Assembly (NCBI GenBank): GCA_002377985.1
Contig: DFQW01000043.1
Location: 1 to 5,230 of the forward strand
Origin: Halieaceae bacterium UBA3479
Lineage (GTDB): Bacteria; Pseudomonadota; Gammaproteobacteria; Pseudomonadales; Halieaceae
Reading direction: 5' to 3'
Length of the DNA: 5,230 nucleotides
Shown here: positions 1-5,230 of the stretch, one piece after another
Numbering within the stretch: the first letter of the stretch is position 1
Layout: the number at the start of each line of letters is the position of its first letter
Made by a program: the position numbers and the translations under genes
The notes under the pieces: generated by a model
Seen by the model: only the letters and a program-made list of their open reading frames with translations
Databases searched by the model: none
Told to the model about the DNA's origin: nothing

Positions 1-682
1 AGTCACCCATGTAGAGCACCGGGCCAGTTCGTCCGGCTATATAACCCAGAGAGAGACTGCTGCGGACTTCGGCGCCTGCGGAGTAAGTCCAGTGTGCACA
101 ACCCGACTCCAGATCGAGGGCATATATATCCCCCGATTGCGATCCCACAAAAATAGTACCGTCGTGAACGAGGGGCTGTGAGCGAGCACGCCGTGCCCCC
201 GGGTAGGCGAACACCCATTTGAGCGAAAGTTGCGCGATATTGTCGCGATTCAGACCGACCAGCTCATCGGAAACATGGCGATGGTTCTGGTCGTCGCCAC
301 CCCAACCCTTCATGGCCGAGTTGTCTTCCTGCGCGAGCGCCGACATGGGCTCAGAGCATGCCAAAACAGGCTTCGGCATCTCGCCGGCCTCGCCGGCCAA
401 AAAATCTGCCAATGCCTTGCGCTCGCTCGCAGACAGCGCTGAAGCCTGCGTGCGCATTACACCATCGGTCATCGCATTTAGAATCGCCTCTGCACCAATC
501 ATGGAAAAGGTGATGAAATGCGGTGCACGCGGCACTTTACCCTCGTGACAGGCGGCGCAATGCGTTTGGTACAGCGCCAGCCCGTCGCTCGGGACCTCGG
601 TCGCGCCCTCGCAGGGGAGCACCGAGAAAAGCATTGTCATGACCAACACCAGGGAGCTTGGGTTCGCTTTAAAAGTGCTCAT
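1..682 (-). CDS. PQQ-dependent dehydrogenase with N-terminal cytochrome c domain (polyvinyl-alcohol-dehydrogenase type), 3' end outside window
   Basis: Seen by translating the minus strand from the ATG at 680-682: 227 codons stay open to the left edge, so this is the N-terminal part of a larger protein. Residues 1 to about 27 look like a Sec signal (basic start, hydrophobic core around 11-23). A c-type haem motif CAACH lies at 42-46, with Met76 in a GVM context as the likely axial ligand. The haem domain ends near residue 105. A quinoprotein propeller then begins: GWGGDDQNHR at 127-136, a KWVFAYPG blade at 155-162, RSQPLV at 167-172, and blade repeats with FVGSQSGDIYALD at 178-190. This order of haem domain then PQQ propeller matches the polyvinyl alcohol dehydrogenase (cytochrome) family, which oxidises alcohols in the periplasm and passes electrons to its own haem. 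The true substrate cannot be told from this fragment. No good Shine-Dalgarno is visible; the leader is A-rich. It could also be another cytochrome-fused quinoprotein alcohol dehydrogenase. Confidence 0.85.
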   Translation of the reverse strand, partial: MSTFKANPSSLVLVMTMLFSVLPCEGATEVPSDGLALYQTHCAACHEGKVPRAPHFITFSMIGAEAILNAMTDGVMRTQASALSASERKALADFLAGEAGEMPKPVLACSEPMSALAQEDNSAMKGWGGDDQNHRHVSDELVGLNRDNIAQLSLKWVFAYPGARRARSQPLVHDGTIFVGSQSGDIYALDLESGCAHWTYSAGAEVRSSLSLGYIAGRTGPVLYMGD

Positions 683-888
683 AAAATTCTTTTTTTCATT
701 GATCCGCCCTCGGCATGATAAATGTAAAGGCTCTGTTGAGCGCAGACAACCTTGCGGCAAAGCGTGTTTACATTCTCGGCAAAAAGCTACCACGCCTCCC
801 ATATCGCAGGGGTTCCCGCTAGCGGCCTCAACGCTTCTCGGTATCGTTCAGCGTTCCATAATTCGTTGAATATCAAGTGGTGGCAGTG
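683..888. other. Intergenic region between quinoprotein gene and SxtJ-like gene
   Basis: This 206-bp stretch separates two minus-strand genes. Besides the candidate promoter it holds a perfect 10-bp palindrome CCGCTAGCGG at 816-825 and a short inverted repeat, AACGCT at 830-835 with AGCGTT at 850-855 (14-base loop). Neither is followed by a T-tract on the minus strand, so no clear intrinsic terminator for the upstream operon is seen. Open frames crossing it on the plus strand show no recognisable protein. Confidence 0.5.
721..749 (-). promoter_or_regulatory. Candidate sigma-70 promoter for the quinoprotein gene
   Basis: Read on the minus strand, a TTGTCT -35-like box (744-749) and a TACATT -10-like box (721-726) are separated by 17 bp, each matching four of six consensus bases. 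They lie about 40 bp upstream of the ATG at 682. An overlapping TATCAT (715-720) is a better -10 but has no suitable -35 partner. This is a pattern match only. Confidence 0.3.
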
Positions 889-1296
889 TCAGAACGGATG
901 TTCCATATGTTCTGGTGGCTTCTGCTCTGAAGTTTGTCGAAAACTCTCACAACTTTCCCTGCAATCCCTTCGCATCGGATCACCGCGAAACAAGCCCGCG
1001 ACCAATCCCGTGGGAGTCATTACCAGAAAGTAGATCATGCCAAGCACGACCGGCGACGTGATTTTGCCGAGCAAGAGCCCAAATTGCATCCACAATCGAT
1101 AAAACGGGCGTAAGGTCCCGGGCGCCACCAATCCCCAAACCGCACACCCTGCCCACAGTAACCATGGCCAGCTTGGGTAAGCTAGCGCGAGCACCCACGG
1201 AAAGAACAACCCGAAAAGCAAGACCACCATTGCGCCAAAGCTCAGAGCGAAATTCCGGAGCCCGCGGTCGTCTAATGTCTTAATCAAGTCGCTCAT
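889..1296 (-). CDS. SxtJ-family inner-membrane protein
   Basis: A 135-residue protein whose usual neighbour is a carbamoyltransferase, as here. Three hydrophobic segments are visible at about residues 16-39, 44-60 and 79-103. The stretch from about 62 to 107 carries the features I associate with the family: RPFYRLWMQFG at 63-73, then LGKITSPVVLG at 76-86 and YFLVMTPTGL at 89-98, before a short polar tail ending in HPF. The ATG at 1294-1296 lies 2 bp past the TGA of the carbamoyltransferase, and its weak ribosome site (GAGCTGGA) is inside that gene, so translation is probably coupled. SxtJ is encoded next to the O-carbamoyltransferase SxtI in saxitoxin clusters, but its biochemical role is unknown and homologues are widespread without saxitoxin. 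My inference is that it acts with the carbamoyltransferase at the membrane, perhaps as an anchor or substrate-delivery subunit. Confidence 0.85.
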   Translation of the reverse strand: MSDLIKTLDDRGLRNFALSFGAMVVLLFGLFFPWVLALAYPSWPWLLWAGCAVWGLVAPGTLRPFYRLWMQFGLLLGKITSPVVLGMIYFLVMTPTGLVAGLFRGDPMRRDCRESCESFRQTSEQKPPEHMEHPF

Positions 1297-1298
1297 CG

Positions 1299-3137
1299 TC
1301 AGTCCAGCTCAAAGTCGTCTCGCCAGTTGTCGTCTGGCTCCGGCGCTGGCTGATCCGACTTTGCCAACACAAAATTTTGCAAAACCAGATAGTCCATCTC
1401 CGTTCGCATAAAACAGCGATAGGCATCCTCAGGAGTACAGACTATGGGTTCGCCACGGACGTTAAATGATGTATTAACCAGCAGGGCGCACCCAGTGAGT
1501 TGCTCAAACGCCTCTATCAACGCGTGGTAACGGGGATTTGTCTCACGGTGAACGGTTTGCACCCTCGCCGAGTAATCTACATGGGTGATCGCAGGTATGT
1601 CGGAGCGCGGTATCTGCAGCTTTTCGATGCCAAATAACTGCATCTCTTCTTCAGTCATCGCAACGCGCCTTGATGCGTGCAGTTGGGCAACGAGGAGCAT
1701 GTAGGGGCTAGGACGATCTAATTGAAAGTAATCAGCAACCCGCTCAGCCAGCACCGATGGCGCGAAGGGCCGAAACGACTCCCGGTACTTTATTTTCTTG
1801 TTCATTACCGATTGCATTTTCTTGCTGCGCGGGTCACCGAGGATTGAGCGCCCCCCCAGCGCACGCGGTCCGAATTCCATTCGTCCTTGAAACCAACCCA
1901 CCACTTGCTCGTCAGCCAACATGCCCGCCACCCGCTTCGGTAATTCGTCCTCTGCCAGTTCTTGGTAATGCGCTCCGGCCTCATCCAAACAAGCCCGGAT
2001 TTCTGCCGCGCTATATTCTGGCCCGAGGTACGCGCCACGCATGCTGTCCTGATCTGCCAACGGGCGCTCACGCCCCAGGTAACGGTGCCACGTGGAATAG
2101 GCCACGCCGAGGGCGCCACCAGCGTCACCTGAGGCCGGTTGAATCCAGATGTCCTTAAAGGGTCCTTCACGGAGCAAACGACCATTGGCGACGCAGTTCA
2201 ACGCTACGCCCCCGGCCAGGCACAGATTGTCGACGCTCAGTTCTCGATGCACCGTTCTGGCGAGTCGCAGTACCACCTCTTCGGTGACCACCTGTATCGA
2301 TGCGGCAATGTCCATCTCACGTTGTGTGATGGGCGACTCTGGCTGCCTGGGAGGTGCGCCAAATAGTGCGTCAAAACGCCGGTTGGTCATTGTGAGGCCT
2401 TCGGCGTAGTTGAAATAACGCATATCGAGGCGAAAGGTACCGTCGTCTTTAAGGCACAGCAGATGCTCCAGTATCCGCTCGACATACTTTGGTTCGCCGT
2501 AGGGTGCCAGCCCCATCAGTTTATACTCGCCTGAGTTGACCTTAAATCCGGTGTAATAGGTAAACGCCGAGTACAAAAGTCCGAGCGAATGGGGAAAGTC
2601 GATCTGCCAGATAGGCGTGAGCGCACTGCCCCGGCCCATCCAGACGGAAGTCGTCGCCCATTCACCGACGCCATCCATACAAAGTACGGCAGCCTCCTCA
2701 AAGGGAGACGGGTAAAAAGCGGAGGCGGCATGAGACTCGTGGTGCTCACCGAACAACAAAGGGGGAACGCCAGACTTGTGCGTGCCCATCATATCGGCCA
2801 CTTCGCGGCGTAAAAGGTCTTTAAGGAACAACTTCTCCTTTAACCAAATGGGCATGGAAGTCACGAAGGACCGGAAACCCTTCGGGGCATAGGCCAAGTA
2901 AGTTTCGAGCAGGCGCTCAAATTTTAACAGCGGCTTGTCATAAAACGAGATGAAATCAACCGCGTCGAGGGTAATACCGGCCTCCTCCAGGCAATAAGCG
3001 ATAGCGCAACCGGGAAAGGAAGGGTCGTGTTTTTTGCGCGAGAATCGCTCCTCCTGAGCAGCGGCAACGATAACGCCGTCGCGCAGTAATACCGCTGCGC
3101 TGTCATGATAGTAAGCGGATATGCCCAGTATATTCAT
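1299..3137 (-). CDS. Carbamoyltransferase, NodU/TobZ/SxtI family
   Basis: A 612-residue cytoplasmic enzyme, full length for the family. Such enzymes use carbamoyl phosphate and ATP to form carbamoyl-adenylate and move the carbamoyl group to a hydroxyl of a small molecule or sugar. The N-terminal Kae1-like domain (about 1-350) shows ISAYYHDSAA at 6-15, EERFSRKKHD at 29-38, HHESHAASAF at 132-141, MDGVGEW at 154-160 and SGDAGGALG at 336-344. By analogy with TobZ the metal ligands would be His132, His136, Asp155 and Asp338. The C-terminal domain (about 365-590) has GRMEFGPRALGGRSILGDPR at 418-437 and NTSFNVRGEP at 555-564. All key residues look intact. I chose the ATG at 3135-3137 because the protein then begins MNILGISAYYHDSAA, the normal family start; an upstream ATG at 3203 would add 22 unconserved residues. 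A weak AGGAA lies about 15 bases upstream. It is first in an operon with the SxtJ-like gene. The acceptor substrate is unknown. Confidence 0.93.
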   Translation of the reverse strand: MNILGISAYYHDSAAVLLRDGVIVAAAQEERFSRKKHDPSFPGCAIAYCLEEAGITLDAVDFISFYDKPLLKFERLLETYLAYAPKGFRSFVTSMPIWLKEKLFLKDLLRREVADMMGTHKSGVPPLLFGEHHESHAASAFYPSPFEEAAVLCMDGVGEWATTSVWMGRGSALTPIWQIDFPHSLGLLYSAFTYYTGFKVNSGEYKLMGLAPYGEPKYVERILEHLLCLKDDGTFRLDMRYFNYAEGLTMTNRRFDALFGAPPRQPESPITQREMDIAASIQVVTEEVVLRLARTVHRELSVDNLCLAGGVALNCVANGRLLREGPFKDIWIQPASGDAGGALGVAYSTWHRYLGRERPLADQDSMRGAYLGPEYSAAEIRACLDEAGAHYQELAEDELPKRVAGMLADEQVVGWFQGRMEFGPRALGGRSILGDPRSKKMQSVMNKKIKYRESFRPFAPSVLAERVADYFQLDRPSPYMLLVAQLHASRRVAMTEEEMQLFGIEKLQIPRSDIPAITHVDYSARVQTVHRETNPRYHALIEAFEQLTGCALLVNTSFNVRGEPIVCTPEDAYRCFMRTEMDYLVLQNFVLAKSDQPAPEPDDNWRDDFELD

Positions 3138-3300
3138 ATTATGCGCGACGCTATTCCTGCCCAACGGGTTACACTGTGCGCGAGGGGCTGTGGCCATGAA
3201 CAATCGGCAGTCTACCGCCGACGCGAAAGTCGCCGCGACCTCAGGTTAGTGCAGATACGCAACAGGCACCAGTGGAAGCGATATTAGAGGATCCCCATAA
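3138..3300. promoter_or_regulatory. Divergent intergenic region between carbamoyltransferase and DUF5989-like gene
   Basis: A 163-bp region between divergent starts; it must hold the control signals for both arms unless one is driven from elsewhere. It is GC-rich in the middle, with small dyads such as GTCGCCGCGAC. No convincing -35/-10 pair was found on either strand by eye. The right end carries the ribosome site of the plus-strand gene. Confidence 0.45.
3286..3291 (+). promoter_or_regulatory. Ribosome binding site of the DUF5989-like gene
   Basis: AGAGGA lies 9 bases before the ATG at 3301. It is the best-placed Shine-Dalgarno in the window and supports the reality of the very short gene that follows. 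Confidence 0.7.
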
Positions 3301-3453
3301 ATGCTGGAACTGATCAAAGATCTGTGGGCCTTTCTCAGACAACGAAAAAAGCTGTGGATGGCGCCGATCATTATCATCCTGGTGATTATGGGTATGCTAC
3401 TCGTTCTCACTCAGGGCTCGGCGCTGGCACCTTTTGTTTATACCCTGTTCTAG
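3301..3453 (+). CDS. DUF5989-family (SxtK-like) small membrane protein
   Basis: A 50-residue protein, ATG at 3301 and TAG at 3451-3453. It begins MLELIKDLWAFLRQRKKLWM, an amphipathic, positively charged cytoplasmic stretch, followed by one hydrophobic helix at about 21-38, and ends QGSALAPFVYTLF. The layout and the closing QGSALAPFVYTLF agree with my memory of DUF5989, a family of about 50 residues found beside carbamoyltransferases and SxtJ-like proteins. It probably corresponds to SxtK of saxitoxin clusters, though that equivalence is from memory. The many Arg and Lys before the helix predict N-terminus inside the cell. Unusually, it reads away from the carbamoyltransferase instead of following it, sharing a 163-bp intergenic region. 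Function is unknown; an accessory or anchoring role for the carbamoyltransferase is inferred from context. It is short enough to be skipped by length-filtered gene callers. Confidence 0.85.
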   Translation: MLELIKDLWAFLRQRKKLWMAPIIIILVIMGMLLVLTQGSALAPFVYTLF

Positions 3454-3484
3454 TCTCTCGAGCGCGCCGCGACTATCTTCATCC

Positions 3485-3519
3485 AAAAAAAACGCCATTG
3501 ATGCGAGGCATCAATGGCG
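3485..3519 (-). terminator. Intrinsic terminator of the repeat-protein gene
   Basis: A perfect 12-bp stem (3493-3504 paired with 3508-3519) with a 3-base loop is followed on the minus strand by eight T (3485-3492). It lies about 60 bp past the stop of the minus-strand gene ending at 3582. On the plus strand the stem has no trailing T-tract, so it should end mainly leftward transcription and shield the convergent small gene from read-through. Confidence 0.9.
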
Positions 3520-3533
3520 CCAGATACTCAAGC

Positions 3534-3563
3534 GGCCCACGGTAAAACAGCCAATAGTGGGCC
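3534..3563. repeat. GC-rich inverted repeat in the 3' untranslated region
   Basis: GGCCCAC at 3534-3540 pairs exactly with GTGGGCC at 3557-3563 across a 16-base loop. It sits between the stop codon at 3582 and the terminator. No T-tract follows on either strand, so it is more likely an mRNA 3'-end stem than a second terminator. Confidence 0.5.
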
Positions 3564-3581
3564 TCTCAGCTAAACGCTAAG

Positions 3582-5230
3582 TCAGTCTCTTACCAACTTG
3601 TACTGCCACCACACGCCAGCACCGGCTTCAATGGTGATGCGCATGGTATTGGTGTTCTCAAATTCCACGTTGTATGTCACTGAGTTCGGAACAGACACAC
3701 CAGGCAACTCACCCTCGTTGACCGCCTTGGGTAAGCCGACATAGGCGCCGAAACCATCGATCACCAGCGTGCCCGCATCCTCATCATAGGACCAGGTAGC
3801 ATCGGTCGTGCCATCATGGGGCGAAACCGGCGCACCAGATTGATCGGCAGCTACACCTTGCCACGCCTCAAGCCACGTCTCGTCATCCAGAACGTTACTG
3901 AACGACCCATTACCACTGAATACGTACAAATCATCGATATAGCAGGCCCGCGTTTCGATCCCTGCATCATCGATGGCCCACCAAGAGCCATCACCGGGTG
4001 CCGGCCCTACCGCGAGAGAGCCTTCCTCGGGAGCCACTCGCCAAGTACCTTCTACCGGAGACGGGTCAGCCACCTTGACGAGCTTGTAGTTCCACCAAAC
4101 GCCAGGGCCCGCTTCAATGTTCATCAGCAGGGTATCTGCGCCGTCGAAGGTGACGTTGTAGGTCACAGACGTTGGCACCTCTACGCCGGGCAATTCTCCC
4201 GCATTAACGGCCTTGGGCAAACCGAAGTACGCGCCAAATCCATCCAACGTCAGCGTACCGGCGTCCTCATCCAGCGACCAAGTCGCGTCGGCCGAGCCGT
4301 CGTGGGGCGACACGGGCGCGCCGCACTCATCAGCAGCGACTCCCTGCCAGGCCTCGAGCCAGGTCTCATCACCCAACACGTTGCGGAATGATCCGTCCAT
4401 CCCGATCACGTAGTCATCGTCGAAGTAACAGGCCCGTGCTTCCAAGCCCGCCTCGTCGATAGCCCACCAAGACCCATCTCCAGGGGCTGGACCTACGCCA
4501 AGAGAGCCCTCCTCAAGCGCCACGCGCCAGGTGCCAGGCAAGGTCGATGCACCCGGTTCGGGGCCTGCATCCACCGTCTTGATCAGTTCGTAGGTCCACC
4601 ATACGCCGGGACCTGCCTCGATACTCACGGTCGCGTTACCCGCATCCGCAAAAGTCGCGTTGTAAGTAATGGAGGTCGGCACAGAAACACCAGGCAGCTC
4701 GCCCTCGTTGACCGCTTTTGGCAATCCGATGTAGGCACCGAAACCGTCAATGACCAGCGTACCGGCATCTTCATCATAGGACCAAGTTGCATCGGCCGTG
4801 CCGTCGTGTGGTGATACGGGGGCACCGCACGCCTCTGCACCACCTTGCCACGGCTCAAGCCATGTCTCATCGCCCAACACGTTTGAGAAGGTGCCATCGG
4901 GGTTAAACACATAATCGTCGTCGAAGTAGCAAGCGCGAGTCACGACGCCAGCGTCATCGATCGCCCACCAGGAACCATCGCCGGGCGCAGGACCCACGCG
5001 CAAGGAGGACGCTTCAGACTTCATACGCCACGTACCTGACCAACGAGGCGGTCCGCCCAGATCGATACCCCCATCGTCACCGGGTGCCCGAATACCGCAC
5101 CCACCCTCTCCGGGATGACCACAGGCCAGGCGAATGTTATCAACCTGCACATGCGCTGCGCCCGTGGGCTGGAGTACAAAAAAGCTCACGATTTCGCTGG
5201 TATCGAGCGGGTTCAGGCCCTCTTCGCGAT
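3582..5230 (-). CDS. Secreted acidic multi-module protein with three C-terminal tandem modules, 5' end outside window
   Basis: The frame is open from the TGA at 3582-3584 to the right edge (first whole codon ends at 5228), giving 548 C-terminal residues. The GTG at 5187-5189 is not the start, because 13 coherent codons precede it without a stop. The first 35 or so residues end in VQVDNIRLACG, which resembles the last strand of a galactose-binding or carbohydrate-binding beta-sandwich. A Gly/Cys-rich linker follows (5126-5037), then three modules of 153, 154 and 155 residues joined by 14- and 8-residue linkers; the protein ends with module 3. Each module opens GTWR and contains VGPAPGDGSWWAID, RACY, DETWLE and GVWW. 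The composition is very acidic and rich in Trp and Gly, typical of extracellular marine proteins. I recall similar modules at the C-terminus of marine secreted glycoside hydrolases such as GH16 enzymes, so the missing N-terminus may be catalytic; that is inference. No C-terminal anchor or sorting signal is visible. Confidence 0.8.
   Translation of the reverse strand, partial: REEGLNPLDTSEIVSFFVLQPTGAAHVQVDNIRLACGHPGEGGCGIRAPGDDGGIDLGGPPRWSGTWRMKSEASSLRVGPAPGDGSWWAIDDAGVVTRACYFDDDYVFNPDGTFSNVLGDETWLEPWQGGAEACGAPVSPHDGTADATWSYDEDAGTLVIDGFGAYIGLPKAVNEGELPGVSVPTSITYNATFADAGNATVSIEAGPGVWWTYELIKTVDAGPEPGASTLPGTWRVALEEGSLGVGPAPGDGSWWAIDEAGLEARACYFDDDYVIGMDGSFRNVLGDETWLEAWQGVAADECGAPVSPHDGSADATWSLDEDAGTLTLDGFGAYFGLPKAVNAGELPGVEVPTSVTYNVTFDGADTLLMNIEAGPGVWWNYKLVKVADPSPVEGTWRVAPEEGSLAVGPAPGDGSWWAIDDAGIETRACYIDDLYVFSGNGSFSNVLDDETWLEAWQGVAADQSGAPVSPHDGTTDATWSYDEDAGTLVIDGFGAYVGLPKAVNEGELPGVSVPNSVTYNVEFENTNTMRITIEAGAGVWWQYKLVRD
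3585..4049 (-). repeat. Tandem protein module 3 (C-terminal)
   Basis: A 155-residue copy running from GTWRVAPEEG to the final KLVRD. It differs from the other copies at conserved sites: the second module cysteine is Ser (codon 3837-3839, in a QSGAP context), FDDDY is IDDLY, and LGDETW is LDDETW. It is the most divergent in its first half but nearly identical to module 1 from SPHDG to GVSVP. Confidence 0.85.
4074..4535 (-). repeat. Tandem protein module 2
   Basis: A 154-residue copy from GTWRVALEEG to YKLVK, with both module cysteines (RACY and ECGAP). Its first half shares EEGSL and EAWQGVAAD with module 3, while its second half is the odd one out (SLDEDAGTLTLDG where modules 1 and 3 have SYDEDAGTLVIDG). 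Confidence 0.85.
4578..5036 (-). repeat. Tandem protein module 1
   Basis: A 153-residue copy from GTWRMKSEAS to YELIK, with both module cysteines (RACY and ACGAP). It is followed by a 14-residue Pro/Gly linker, longer than the 8-residue linker between modules 2 and 3. Confidence 0.85.

Noticed and set aside
219..548. Plus-strand open frame of 109 residues
   Set aside because: It is antisense to the clearly recognisable cytochrome/PQQ gene.
1757..2158. Plus-strand open frame of 133 residues
   Set aside because: It is antisense to the conserved C-terminal domain of the carbamoyltransferase and has no family features.
3132..3163. Minus-strand TTGGGC followed by TAATAT after 17 bp as a promoter
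   Set aside because: The -10 box would overlap the start codon of the carbamoyltransferase, so transcription would begin inside the gene.
3138..3203. Upstream ATG at 3203 adding 22 residues to the carbamoyltransferase
   Set aside because: The extra residues are unlike any family N-terminus, and MNILGISAYYHDSAA at 3137 is the expected start.
889..3453. A saxitoxin-type biosynthetic cluster
   Set aside because: Only the carbamoyltransferase and its membrane partners are present; no polyketide, amidinotransferase or oxygenase genes are in the window, and the trio is widespread outside toxin producers.
3816..4391. 191-residue open frame on the plus strand
   Set aside because: It lies antisense within the tandem modules and its low-stop frame follows from their codon bias; no recognisable protein.
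3585..5036. CRISPR or short DNA repeat array
   Set aside because: The periodicity (about 490-500 bp) is that of protein modules within one reading frame, not short direct repeats with spacers.
5187..5189. GTG as the start of the repeat protein
   Set aside because: The frame continues open to the edge, the residues on both sides form one continuous domain end, and there is no signal peptide after the GTG.

Overview
The window looks like a chromosomal segment of a Gram-negative, probably marine, proteobacterium, most likely a gammaproteobacterium. This rests on gene content only: a periplasmic cytochrome/PQQ quinoprotein, a very acidic secreted multi-module protein, and a carbamoyltransferase with its SxtJ-type membrane partner. 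No rRNA, tRNA or marker gene fixes the taxon. No CRISPR array, insertion sequence or attachment site was seen.

Layout. (1) 1-682, minus strand: the N-terminal 227 residues of a PQQ-dependent, cytochrome c-fused dehydrogenase of the polyvinyl-alcohol-dehydrogenase type, running off the left edge. (2) 683-888: a 206-bp gap with a weak candidate promoter for that gene and small dyads. (3) 1299-3137 and 889-1296, minus strand: a carbamoyltransferase (NodU/TobZ/SxtI family) followed after 2 bp by an SxtJ-family three-helix membrane protein, a tight two-gene operon. (4) 3138-3300: a 163-bp divergent intergenic region. (5) 3301-3453, plus strand: a 50-residue single-helix membrane protein of the DUF5989 / SxtK-like type, easily missed because it is so short. 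(6) 3454-3581: a convergent intergenic region with a strong intrinsic terminator acting on the minus strand and a second GC-rich stem. (7) 3582-5230, minus strand: the C-terminal 548 codons of a large secreted acidic protein. It has the tail of a probable carbohydrate-binding domain and then three tandem modules of about 154 residues. The gene starts beyond the right edge.

How the genes fit together. The carbamoyltransferase, SxtJ-like and DUF5989-like genes form a recognisable trio: homologues of the first two (and, I believe, the third) are neighbours in cyanobacterial saxitoxin clusters as sxtI, sxtJ and sxtK, and occur together in many bacteria that make no saxitoxin. Here the small gene is inverted and divergent, so the two arms may share a control region. 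A plausible but unproven reading is that the two membrane proteins hold or serve the soluble carbamoyltransferase at the inner membrane. The flanking quinoprotein and repeat protein appear functionally unrelated to the trio, although both would act outside the cytoplasm. No other biosynthetic enzyme is present, so the carbamoylated substrate cannot be named.
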